From Dactylorhiza incarnata (Eukaryota > Streptophyta > Magnoliopsida > Asparagales > Orchidaceae), in contig JAWHQI010000074.1 of the NCBI GenBank assembly GCA_033032865.1, positions 9,666,501-9,730,500 of the forward strand: 64,000 bases of DNA. Reading direction: 5' to 3'. The translations under genes and the position numbers were made by a program. Below are positions 11,440-22,806 of the stretch, in pieces. Position 1 is the stretch's first letter. Each line of letters begins with the position of its first letter. The notes below the pieces were generated by a model that was not told the origin of the DNA, did not search any database, and worked only from the letters and a program-made list of their open reading frames with translations.

Positions 11440-14371
11440 TGTCACAACCCGTATTTTCCCGAAATATATTATAATATCAGAGTAAAGGGGGAAAACACGC
11501 GTCGTGATGCCACGTCCAGTAGGGGACAACTACGGACGTTCAGGCGAGCAATCAAACGAACTTTTTCACGATAAAAGATGTGAATTAAATAAAGGATTAT
11601 CTTTTAAGATTATTTTCATTAGATTAGGAAGCCGAGTCCCTCGGCCCTGCGGTTTAACTAGCCGCACCTTGTAAAAGACAAGCATACGCAACGCAAGAAA
11701 ATAAGTTCACTTTATACCTAACGGCGCTGAAGACCAGAGATGTCTCCAGGGTGATCGCCGATCTACATTTAGTATATAATAAAGAAGTATCATTATATTC
11801 TGTTTTACGATTTGCAAATAGGTGATACTTAATAGTAATGCAACAAACAGTTAAAAGGTTAACTTTTTATAATGCCAAAAGAACTACATTAATATTCAGC
11901 AAAATCGGCTTTTCCCAGAGTGTACGAATACAAAATAACTAAGTAGCAGTAAAGGAAGCTAGCAGCAGCATCAGCAAGTAAACCAAACAAAAGCCATACG
12001 GGCGTCAACAACTGACACGAACCCGCAGGATAAGAGTCAACAGCCCAAAAGAAAAGCTACAACAAAAGAAACTGAATCCTTACCTACAAGAGAGGAAGGC
12101 CTCGACAGGGAACTGATCGACCCCGCTCAGACTCCGGCGGCAGCTACAAACCTGAATCTGAGGCATCCATAAGAAAAGAATGCCTCAGCCCAAAGGGTGC
12201 AAGAAAACAGCATGGGTAAAAGTAAGAGCAGAAGAAGTAACAAGTGACATATCCAAGCTGAAAGGGGTATATAAATACATATATATATACATATACACAT
12301 ATATATAACTATATATATACGCTGATATAAAGACTTCAGTAATAGAAGGTTAGGAAGATCCCGCATAGAACCAGCCCGATAAGCAAGAGCATGACTAAAC
12401 TTGGCATATAGTGCAAAAATGGACCAGTGGTGGCGGACCCAAAACAATGTCACTAACCACTCACATAAAGGGGACATTCACCCCAAATAAGAAATAGGCT
12501 CCGTGGTGGTGGTGGGGGAACCCAGTGTTCCCTGCACCCATCCTACCAACCACTATTAAAAAACTGTGATGGGGGAACCCAGTGTTCCCTGTACCCATCC
12601 TTCCAGTGCAAACAAGTCCATCTATATTTAGCCAAGTAAATATGCAGAAGTAGCCAAGTAAAACATGATCCGGAACAAAATCAACCAGAATAAACCATCA
12701 AGGATTAGCACAGTATCGGAACAAAGCTAAACATATAGCAGCTGGCGTATAAAAGAGGGATAGAAGGATTCACCCAACCATAGCAGCTAGCATATAATAA
12801 AACAGGGCCAATTAAGTTTGCCGAGGAGTTAGCAAATAGAATCACCGTAATATTGATCATTTCTAGCTACTTGAATCGAAGCGCGCAGAATTAGTTTGCA
12901 AGGAATGAAACCCAACAAGAGTGAAGCAAAGCAGCCCCTTAGGAAAAGCATAGCAGCAGCCCGACTAAAGCCAACAGCAGCAGCCCCATAAAAGGAGACA
13001 ACAAAAGGAAATAAGAGCAGCCCTCTAGTAAAAACAGCAATCCTCACAGCAGCCCCTAACATAAGGAAACAGCCCCCAATTAACAAGCATAAGAAACAGC
13101 CCCAAAATCAACAAGGAGCAGCACCAAAATGAAGAGCAAAAGAGGCAGCCCCAACCCGATAACCAGCAGCCCCAAATTAGAACACATACGAGGCAACCCC
13201 AAATCAAATCATATAGCAGCAGCCCCTATTAGAGAGGAAAAACAAGAGCAGCCCCAACAGAACAGCATAGCAGCAGCCCTCAATAACAAGGAAAGAAACA
13301 GCCCCAAGTTAACAAGTATAAGAAGCAGCCCCAAACATAAGCATAAAAGCAGCCCAAGTAATAAATCTCCCAATACCAACATTGGAATGGAAACCGAGCA
13401 GCACTATCCTAAAATCCCAAAAGAAAATTAAAAAAAATAAACTTTTCAATGAATGAAATCGGGGACCATATCCAGCAATCGAATGTAAGGCACCCCCAAA
13501 AGAACCCGAAACTGGAAGGAGACCGAGCAACAGCATCCTAGCATTTCCCCCCAACAAAAAATTAGATTTCCAACATAAAGAATCAAGGAAAAAATACAAG
13601 GGGGCCTGGGCAGAAATATCACAGATCCTGGTAGGTAAATGAGCCAAGTAGAGTATAGATCTAGGGAAGGAGGTCTAGCATAAAGGAAACTAATATCAAG
13701 TATTTGCCTTGCCAATCCAACCCATCAAGCTAAGAGCAGTTAAGAAAAGAGGGGAAGGAGATGAAGGAGGAGAGGGAGAAGTGTTTCCTTGCCTCGGGTT
13801 CAACCGGCGACACGCCGGGTCGCGACCAACACGACGAGGGCCGAGCAAAGCACTAGCCCCGGCGACGAGACAAGCCCCCCGGCAACGATGATCCTTCCTC
13901 CTCTGACGGCTCCGACGGCGCTCGACACCGACCCGATCGCAACCCTACCTCACAGCTCGCCAAGGGTTCACGGGACAGGGAGAGAAAAGAAGGAAATAGA
14001 AAACCAAATGAAATGCTCACCCCCCTCCAAGCCTCATTTAGCCCATATATATGCCCCTTTTTTTGTATGCATTAATACAAATTTATAAAATCCACCTGCA
14101 TAGGCATATCAGCTTGTATACATGTGTATATTTTTACTCATATAAAACCTTTATATATATATATGCCTAATTACCTGTACATAAACTTTTATACATGTAT
14201 TTATGTTTGTGCACATGGCTCGTCCTAAAATTAAACTCGCCGAACGACGACGCCTCCGAAACGGTAGCGCGCTCTCGCATTAACTCTTCGAACGGTGGAT
14301 TTAATATTTAAATCATTATTATTCCCAAATTCCCACTTAAAATAATTATAAGAAAAACCTGGGGCGTTACA
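11440..14371 (-). repeat. G1 5' LTR (2.9 kb)
   Basis: Matches 4724-7654 with few scattered differences (for example near 11632, 11694, 11887 and 11949) and no large gaps. It ends GGGGCGTTACA next to the CTGAC duplication. Confidence 0.95.
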
Positions 14372-15808
14372 CTGACAACCTGCACAAACATGACCATCTC
14401 CAAAAGATGACAAGCTAGGCAGACCTTTCACTAGGCCTCTACCCTCCATAGCTTTCAGCTTATCCATCCCAACATGCCCAAGCCTTTCATGCCAGAAAGC
14501 AGCGCTATCATTAGCCCTCATCTTATCAACATAAGAGTTTGTTGAAAGAACAAACAAATCCTTCACCCGTCTCCCAACATGAGTGACCTCAGCTTTCACC
14601 GCTGAAACGTTTCGGAGAAATTTCACTTCTGTTGGACCAAACAGAACGTGATAGCCAGCATCCACCGCATTGGTCACCGAGAAGAGGTTTTTCTTCATCA
14701 CCGGAACATGATAGACACTCTTCAACGAAAGAGTACCTCTATCATCATTCAATGAAACCACACCCTCCTTCTCAACTGCATGAACAGTATCATCAGCCAT
14801 AATGATAGCATCATTACCTATATATGTCTGCAATGAGGAGAACTTCGACTCATCCCAAGTGAGGTGATGACCACACCCAGAGTCCACAATCCACTCGTCC
14901 TGATAGTTGATGGAAGTCATGGCCCGAACACAAGTGCCCGTCATGAAAGCTCCTCCACCACCCCAACTACCTTCAGCATTGGAACCAGCCTTCTCCTTCC
15001 ATGCAGCATGCCCAGGCTGAAGATTGACTTTGCAGTCCCTCTTGAAATGACCAAGCTTATTGCACCTGAAGCATCTAGGTCCTTCTTGCTTCTTCCCATC
15101 ACGCTTAGGAGCATAGCTCCTCTCTTGCCGATATGAAGTAGACGGACCATCATCTCCAGATGACTTCTTCTTCTTCATGTCCCATCTCTTCTTATTGCCA
15201 GAGAAGAGAACCTCGCCTTCTCCCCCAGAGACCGACATCCCAGCCATTTGCTTTGCCAAACTTTCCTGCGAAGCAAGTAAGTTCTCCAGCTCCAGCAACG
15301 AAGGCTGGATTGCCCAGCCTTGAATAGATGTAACAAAGGCCACATACTCCCTCCACAAGCCGCGGATTATGTGCCTCTTTAGCTTAGCCTCTGAGATTGG
15401 CTCATCCAGGTCTAAAGCCGATATCTCTGCGCAGAGGTTCTTCATCTTCAAGAAGAACGTTGAAATGGACAAGTCTCCCTGAGTTGCTTTCGCCAACTCA
15501 TTTTCCAAGAACAAGCCATCCAAGGCTGTCCAAATCTCAGCAGCTGATCCACACCCAATAATGTGATCAAACAATTCTGGAATGATAGCTCTCTTGAGAA
15601 TGAACTCTGCCTTAGCATTCGTTCTTCTCCAAGCCTTCATGAGCTCAGCATTCCCATCAGCAGGAACCACAGCTTGTTTAGCTTCTCCTCCTACTACCTC
15701 CCATAAGTCCTCGCCAAGAAGATAGCTCTCCATGCAAGACTTCTACTTCTTAAAGTTAGTCTGCGTAACGAGCTCAATACCGAGATCTCTAGCATATCCT
15801 CCTTCCAT
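14372..15808 (-). pseudogene. C1 gag, protease and pre-integrase domain
   Basis: The first ATG in frame is at 15808, followed by an in-frame TAG at 15743-15745; the long open part starts at 15733. Gag has the Copia capsid fold region (ELFDHIIGCGSAAEIWTALD) and the CCHC knuckle CFRCNKLGHFKRDC. The retropepsin motif WIVDSGCGHHLT follows. The pre-integrase domain has HERLGHVGMDKLKAMEGRG and CAGCQ, where G1 cuts it. The remaining frame up to about 14231 is translated G1 LTR and not part of the gene. The frame resumes at 4723 on the other side of G1. Confidence 0.92.
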
Positions 15809-15884
15809 TGTTATCCCATTGATTGCTAACCACTTGAGAAACCCGAGAGAAGTACCAGCAATATCATCTTCACAACCTCAGTAA

Positions 15885-15900
15885 CCTCCCTCTGACACCA
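15885..15900 (-). other. C1 primer binding site
   Basis: The minus strand begins TGGTGTCAGAGGGAGG immediately inside the 5' LTR. It resembles the tRNA-Met binding site TGGTATCAGAGC with two mismatches. Confidence 0.78.
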
Positions 15901-17102
15901 TGTTAAAAAACTTGAGGTCCGGAGATGAAGTGAAAATACGTGGAACACACTTCACAAAACCTTTCAAAAGTGTAGCACAACAGTGACAATGAGAAGAACG
16001 TATAGTACTATGGTATTGACAATCTCTTTACAATGCGAGGTATACATGCTGAGACATGATTCATAAGAATCACGGAAGAGAGAAGCACAAACCACAAGTG
16101 TAAAACAAGCCGCAGCGACCTGACACTTAAGACCGCCAGACCGCGCGAACAGACAAGTCAGACGGAAGCCGCTGAGACCGCGCGAACAGAGTACAGACCG
16201 CACCTGTCAGGCCGCAACCCCAGACCGCCAACTCGCCGCTTATTCCTTTGCTGAAAAACAAACAGTCCGCACTTCTTGATCGCCCAGACCGCATGGTCTT
16301 GATTAAAGAAGAACCCGCGAACACTGAACAAGAACTGCAACTTGTGACAAACCGCAACTCAAGACCGCCTGGGCACTTAAGACCGCCTGATCAACTGAGT
16401 CCGCTGCACAAACCGTGAACACCTAAACACAGTCCGCCCGGATTGGTTTATTCAAAGCTGGATGAAGGAGACAAGCTGGCCGCGAGATGCGAACCGCTTA
16501 ACCTGCGAACACAGAAACCGGTCAGACAAATATCTCAAACCGCGCAACCTCAAAAAGAGACCAGCACAATCAAGCCGACTTTGAGTTCTTACAGTTCTCG
16601 TTGTTAATGACGGGCCATGCACCTCTTATTTATAGGCGGGTAGATGGATGTTGTCACCGCATAACTGGGATACAATAACCGCCCATCAGATCGCAAGCGG
16701 TCTCGCAAAACAGACCTTCCGAGCTCGGCATAGCTCACAGCTCCTTTAATAAACCTTGCGGTTAACAATCAAACCATCCGGTCACTGCAGTCTCAACAAG
16801 CAGACCGCCCGGTCTTATTGCAAAGCAAAGAACTTCTCCAGAAACCAGGCCGACTAGAATAGTCGCCAGACTACCCGGTCACTGCAAGAAGGCAGACCAA
16901 GAACATCTGGCCGACTTAGGACAAGTCATCAGACCAACCCGCGCAAGTCGCCCGGACAGAAGAGGCGGTCTCCAAGATCAGACCGCTCAGACCAAACCGC
17001 TGAGACAAACTGACAAAAAGCCAGCGCAGACCGCGCGGTCTCTGCGGTCTCCAATCTTCAGACCGCCCAACACTAAACCACTTCCACTTCAAAAATTTAA
17101 TA
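15901..17102 (-). repeat. C1 5' LTR
   Basis: Partner of 904-2101, with the same GACCGC-rich composition. The outer end is TA rather than CA, a single C-to-T change, and is followed by GGGTG. Confidence 0.93.
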
Positions 17103-17107
17103 GGGTG

Positions 17108-17793
17108 TGGGGAGATGAATGGGGGTCAATTTGCCTTGAATGCCATGAATTCACCTTGAATGGCCACTTTCTCTCTCTCTTCAAATTGGGGGAAACTCCC
17201 AATTTCTCTCTCCTAGTCACCCCCTCCAGAAATTGGATGGCATTTCATGTAATTTCAGTGGTGACTAATCATTTGGGCCATTGAAATTGGGCTTAGCCCA
17301 AAGGGATTGAGCTTTGGGCTTAATTAACCCATATTGAGCAATATTGACCAAGTGTTGACTTTGGTCAAATTGGTGAAATTAATTAGGCCCAATGGGTCAA
17401 TGTTGACCCATTGGCCTCCCTTAGTGACCAATGGAACTTGGGAAAAGTCAATTGGTCCAATTGAACCCTAATTGATCCTAAATATGGTGGTTTGACTTAT
17501 TTGAGGCTAGGGTTGACGTTGGTCAATTTGGCCCCTATGATTGACCCCAATGGGTCCTAAATGCTCTAAGGACCCTCCAAAGGGTTAGGTGTGTCATGGT
17601 GGGGTCAAAGGGTCAAGGTGAGGCCCTAAAGTCCAACCTTAAGCTTGGTAACTAGAAATTGATATTTGCATACCAAGGTGCTCTTCCTCTTCAAGCCTAA
17701 GGCCAAGTGATCTCTTCAAGCTTCCTAGGGTTTTGTCATGACCTAGTCATGACAAAACCACTCTAGGGGTCTAGTTGTTTGGGGGATGTTACA
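17108..17793 (-). repeat. LTR X, proximal part with 5' terminus
   Basis: On the minus strand this starts TGTAACATCCCCCAAACAAC, a typical plant Gypsy LTR start. It cuts the Sirevirus envelope-like frame at 17793/17794. The bases next to the edge on the S1 side are GGGCA; no matching copy was found at the other end within the window. The segment is rich in TTGACC/GGTCAA words. It carries no gene. Confidence 0.7.
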
Positions 17794-19257
17794 GGGCACA
17801 TTCAGAAGCATTATATTCTCCTGAGCAGGAGGTGCAGATTGCACATCCTCTCCTTCATCCTTTTCAGAAAAAATCTTTGTGGCTTGTACTTGATTGTCCT
17901 CTTTCTCATGCTCACCCTCAGACATCGTAGGATATTTTTCTTCAGTAGGAGGAACAAAATCAGCACCAAGAATACCTTTTTCATGACCAAAGCAACTTGC
18001 CTGAATTGGCTCAGTCTCAGGCCCATCACCACCATCATCACCATCATCATTGGCATCATCATCAGCTTTAGCACAATCAACATCAGTAGCTTCTATATCC
18101 TCATCATCAACATCCTCATCATCATCTACAGATATCCTTTCTGGCTCTCTTGCGGGAAGACTAAGTATCTTTTCTGAGTAGTGCCCAGGGACCAGATTGA
18201 TACTCTTATAAATATTAACAACAAAAGCAGTAAACTGACTTTGTAGACTTGGAGGGATTGGCTGAGCTGGAGAGGGCTCTTTCTGAACTATTGACTCTGG
18301 ATCTTGAGAGCTCTCCCCATGAACTGATGCAGCAATAGGAGCTTGAGAGATATCCCCCTGAACTGGTGGAACATCTGACTGAAGAACAAACCTTGAAGGA
18401 GAGGGTTGGTGTCTTTCCTCTTCTTCATCATCTTCTTCCTCTTCTACAACCTTCTTTAGACCTGGTCTTACAATCTTTCTTTCCCATCTGGACAGAATTG
18501 AAGAATCAATCTTCTTCAATTGGTGAATGGGGCTTCCAGAAGCCATATCAAACTGGTTTCCATCCAGTTGATTGAGGTAGAGAGTGATGATCCTTCCAAA
18601 GTTAGAAATCATCAAACTAGCCTTTACCTTTTCAAATAAAATCAAACCCCAATTCACTTTCCTCCTGCAGATTACAGCTGCTACTAACTTGAACATGTCA
18701 TTAGAAAGATAGTCATGAGAACCTACCTTGCATAGCAGAACCTTGCCCAGAATATCTGATATGAGCTTTCCTTCTCCATTCATGTATTTTCTTCGAACAG
18801 CAGTGGTCCCTCTTGTCAATCCACAAAACAAAAGAGCTCTGTTGTGATCTTCCTCAAACAAACAGTCTTCTTCCTCCACTGCCGGCAATCGCAGAAGTCT
18901 TGTCAACCTTGAAGGCTTAATCTTGAGTACCTTATCAATTACAGTCGACTTGATGACGTCTCCATGGTGTCTAATCTTGGCGTTCTTGAAGAAATCCAGA
19001 ACATCTTTGTCAAGCACGCGACAAGGGTGTTTGAGGATGAAAGAGAGGCCGGCTTCTTCCAGGCAAAGGACAATATTTCTGAATTTGTCCATGGCGCTTG
19101 AAAATCTAGTCCTGACCAGCTCTCCCCCTATCTGAAGCAATCTTGATCTCTTGCGAGACATTTCCGCTTGAATCGACGGAGGAACTCGGCGAGGAAGATG
19201 AATCGACGGAAGGGTTCGGCGAGAGAGACGTGTGTGACTCGTGAAACCCTTAAACAT
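17794..19257 (-). CDS. Sirevirus envelope-like protein (plant transposon protein family), 3'-truncated
   Basis: This is an open frame of about 488 codons downstream of RNase H. ATGs are at 19257 and 19161; the second (MSRKRSRLLQIGG) may be the real start. The N-terminal half looks like the 'putative plant transposon protein' region: KNAKIRHHGDVIKSTVIDK, then FCGLTRGTTAVRRKYM, then DMFKLVAAVICRRKVNWG. The C-terminal half is low-complexity and acidic (VVEEEEDDEEEE and a DDEDVDDED tract). No clear signal peptide or transmembrane segment was seen, so an envelope role is only by position. The last about 16 codons before the stop at 17743 are translated LTR X. It is strikingly open compared with the broken pol of the same element. 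Confidence 0.75.
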
Positions 19258-19597
19258 ATATATATATATTAATGTTTTGAAGAGAAAGGAGGAGCGTACC
19301 TGTTATGGGAAAAGACTCTTCGTATCCAATAAATAAAGAAATTAGGTTGAAAATCTGGAAAAACATCATTTAACGAAGTTGTCCTGACGATTCGTCGAAA
19401 TGACTTGAGTGAATTCTTCAATTCATCAAAATGACTCAACGAAAATAATTTGTCGTCGAAATAATTCTTCAAGACTCGACGAATTCATCGAATTGACTCG
19501 TGTAATTTCCTTAATTCCTTTGACATACCCAATTTTTTGAATTGAGCTTGATTCCTTTGACTGTTCTTCAAGAGTCCTTGTTCAGCATACCAAGTTC
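19258..19597 (-). other. S1 spacer between pol and envelope-like gene
   Basis: No gene. It starts with a short TA repeat (19257-19268). Between about 19380 and 19500 it carries several TCGTCGAAA, TCGACGAATTC and TCATCGAATT-like words, the same motif class that fills the S1 LTR. Confidence 0.6.
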
Positions 19598-22500
19598 TTA
19601 TTTGAAATAATTGAACTTGGTCTCATCAAGCGGCTTAGTGAAAATATCTGCAACTTTCTTATCCGTTGGGACATAACTGAGGTTGATGTCCTTGTTCTTC
19701 ACATGCTCCCGGATGAAGTGATAGCGTATCTCTATGTGCTTTGTCCGACTGTAAGAGATTTGATTGTTGGTAATTGCTATTGCACTTGATGAGTCGCAGA
19801 ACATTGGAATCTCTTTCAGCTTCATGTTGTAGTCTTCAAGCTGATTCCTGATCCACAGAAGGTGGCACAACAACTGCCTGCGGAGATATACTCCGATTTA
19901 GCAGTTGAAATTGCTACACAATTCTGCTTCTTGCTACTCCAAGAGACAAGCCTCCTTCCAAGGAATTGGCATGTCTCGGAAGTGCTTTTCCTATCATCTC
20001 TACTACCTGCAAAATTAGCATCTGAAAAGCCCGTTAGTTCGAAGTCATTACTTCTTGGGTACCATAAGCCAAGATTCAGTGCGCCTTTAGGGTATCTCAA
20101 AATCCTCTTTGCAGCGGCATAGTGAGATTCCTTAGAGTTCACCTGAAATCTAGCACAAACACATGTTGAAAACATTATGTCTGGTCTACTGGTAGTAAGG
20201 TAGAGCAATGATCCTATTATGCTTCTTTACTTGGTTTCATCAAATGGTTTCCCTTTCTCATCCTTGTCCAGAGTCATAGTTGGAACCCATTCGAGTCCTC
20301 ATTGAGGTTGCATTCTTCATTCTGAATTTCTTAATTAACTCTTTGGTGAACTTCGTCTGAGAGATGAAAAATCCATCTTCAGATTGTTTCACCTGAAGTC
20401 CTAAGAAATACTTCAGCTCACCCATATTACTCATTTCAAATTTCCCTTACATTAAGTTAGAGAACATTAAGCAAAGTTTATCATCCGTAGATACAAAGAT
20501 AATGTCGTCGACATAGATTTGCACTAGCAAAATCTTGTCTTTTACTTCCCTAAGAAATAATGTCTTATCTATCTTTTCTCTTGTGAATTTGTTCTCAAGA
20601 AGAAAGCTAGATAGGGTCTCATACCAATCTCGGGGTGCTTGTTTTAAACCATATAATGCTTTTCGTAAGAAATAAACATAATTCGGGAGGGAGGAATCAA
20701 CAAACCTGGGGGTTACTCTACTTATACTTCTTCCTTTAAATTACCATTAAGGAAGGATGACTTCACGTCCATTTGATCGACCTTAAATCCCATGTGAGCA
20801 GCATACGCTAGAAACAACATGATGGCTTTAAGTTTTGCCATTGGAGCATAAGTTTGATCAAAGTTGATCCCTTCTTCTTGTCGGTAACCTTGGGCAACAA
20901 GTCTGGCCTTGTTCTGGATGATTACACCGTCCTCATCCAGCTTGTTTCTGTATTCCCATTTTGTTCTGATGACATTCTGACCTTTGGGACTTGGCACTAG
21001 CTTCCAAACTTTGCATCTTTTGAATTAATTGAGCTCCTCTTACATTGCAATAATCCATGAAGCATCATCTTTGGCCTCATCAACTTTCTTTGGCTCAATC
21101 TACGAAAGAAAACTTAAATGCAAAACTTCGTTAGTTTTACCTCTTCTTGTCCTTATTCCGACTCTGGTATCTCTGATGATCTAATTTGTTGGGTGATCTC
21201 TCTGATGTCTGATCACCAGATTTCTTGCATCATCTCTAATAGCAGGTTCTTCTGCTTCTGGTACGTCTTCTACTTCTTGAGTTTCTTCTTCAGGTGTGAT
21301 TGGATCATTCACCGAAACTATCCCTGGAGCATCTTCTTTGATGACTTCTTCCTAGTTTAGTTCTTTCAGTTTCAAACCTGCACCTGCATCTTCAACAAAA
21401 ATACTAGAAGAGCTGGTGTGAAGCATACTCGTCTCATCAAATACAACATTTATAGGTTCTTTTACAACCATAATTTTCTTGTTGAAAATCATATATGCCT
21501 TACTATGGCTAATATAGCCTACAAAAATACATTCAAAATATTTTTCACTAAACTTAGTTTTGTAATACTTCCCATTGTTAAGTACGAAGCATTTACTGCC
21601 AAAAATTCTAAAATAAGATACAGTTGGTTTCCTGCTCTTTAGAAGTTCATAAGGTGTCTTATGATGGTTCTTGTTGATTAGTACTCTGTTTTGCACGTGA
21701 CAAGCAGTGTTGACAGCTTCTGCCCAGAAATATTCTGGAAGAGAAGAATCATTCAACATTGTCATGCTTGCCTCTATGAGTGTCTTATTCTTTCTCTCGG
21801 CAACTCCATTTTGTTGTGGAGTACGAGGAGAGGAAAACTCATGAAAGATACCTAAGCTTTCACAAAATTCTGTCATAGCCCCAGACTTGAATTTTGTTCT
21901 GTGGTCACTTATGATTTTGACTACGGAGCAGCTTAGTTCATTCTGGATTTGCCTAACAACATTAGTGAAAGAATCAAAAGTGTCTGACTTGTGTTTTAGA
22001 ATGAATACCCAAGCAAAACGTGAGTGGTCATCAACAATTACCAGCGTATAAGTTTTACCTCCTAAACACCTAACTGGCATTAGACCAAATAGATCCATAT
22101 GAAGCAGATATAAACATCTGGTAGAATCTTTGTCAATTATGCTCTTAAAGTTAGCCCGAGTCTGCTTGCCTATTTGGCATGTATGACAAGGTCTCTCTTT
22201 AATGCACTTAACATCAGGTGCGTCACGCACTAAGTTGTGAGAAAATAACATATTTACGATTTTGAAATTAATATGTGCTAGTCTCTTATGTCATTGGTCA
22301 CAAAGAGATGCATTATCTTTTGCTAAAAAACATACTAGTGTAGAAGAGTCTAAACAAAGGAAATTTAAGCAGAAAATATTTCTACTCTGAGTGCCTGTTA
22401 AAATAGTTTCTGATGAATCAGACGACTTTATCAAGCACTTGTCCTTGTAGAACTCAACCATATAGCCTTTGTCACATAATTGACTTGTGCTAATAAGATT

Positions 22501-22739
22501 ATGTTGTAATCCCTTAACATAAGCTACGTCTGTGAAAGAGACTATACCATTGGTAATCATATCGTAGCCTTTTGTGATACCCCGATCAGATCCACCAAAG
22601 ATAACCTTTGGACCATCCTTGATTGAGGTGTAGTTTTACAATAGGCTTCTTGTTCTAGCCATGTGTCGCGAACATCCACTGTCCAAATACCATATATGTG
22701 TGTCATTGGCCTTTGGACATACCTGCAATCATTAATCAA
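19598..22739 (-). pseudogene. S1 pol: protease, integrase, reverse transcriptase, RNase H
   Basis: The protease site is at about 22680 (WYLDSGCSRHM in a frame other than the long one). The pre-integrase region follows at 22291-22560. Integrase is the best-kept piece (21352-22251): CHTCQIGKQ, LVIVDDHSRFAWVF, ISDHRTKF and TPQQNGVAERKN. RT starts near 20997 ([27 protein letters not shown]) and is broken by stops and shifts between 20720 and 20210. RNase H is at 19598-20208 ([33 protein letters not shown]). Residue patterns such as GLWYP and SWSSKKQN are typical of the Sirevirus clade. It cannot make a full polyprotein. Confidence 0.9.
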
Positions 22740-22806
22740 TTGCCCTTAGGAAACCAAAAGGATTTGGGTCCTTGGCTTTTTGTTAGACGACTTCAACTTG
22801 GAGTGT

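Larger units (their letters stand above)
4724..14371 (-). mobile_element. G1: Ty3/Gypsy retrotransposon, Tekay/Del-like chromovirus, internally deleted
   Basis: G1 is inserted in C1 pol on the minus strand. LTRs of 2931 and 2932 bp (4724-7654 and 11440-14371) begin TGTCACAACCC and end GGGGCGTTACA in plus orientation. The 5-bp duplication CTGAC is at 4719-4723 and 14372-14376. The internal region is only 3.8 kb, with pol in the Gypsy order: protease, RT, RNase H, integrase. The integrase ends in a Tekay-type chromodomain-like tail. No gag was found, and about 130 residues around the RT/RNase H connection are deleted. The LTRs differ at only scattered positions, so the insertion looks young. 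With no gag it would have needed proteins supplied by a relative, unless the deletions came after insertion. Confidence 0.95.
904..17102 (-). mobile_element. C1: Ty1/Copia LTR retrotransposon, split by G1
   Basis: This Copia element lies on the minus strand. Its LTRs are at 904-2101 and 15901-17102, and both share the TGTTAAAAAACTTGAGG end. The 5-bp target duplication GGGTG is at 899-903 and 17103-17107. The order on the minus strand is 5' LTR, primer binding site, gag with a CCHC knuckle, protease, integrase, reverse transcriptase, RNase H, polypurine tract, 3' LTR; integrase before reverse transcriptase is the Copia order. The right LTR ends TA instead of CA. The two LTRs differ at many sites, more than those of G1, which fits C1 being the older insertion. 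Without G1 the element would be about 6.5 kb. It is defective: in-frame stops in gag and before RT, plus frameshifts. Confidence 0.95.

Noticed and set aside
14231..14371. C-terminal extension of C1 gag frame
   Set aside because: This part is translated G1 LTR; the real frame is cut at the insertion point.
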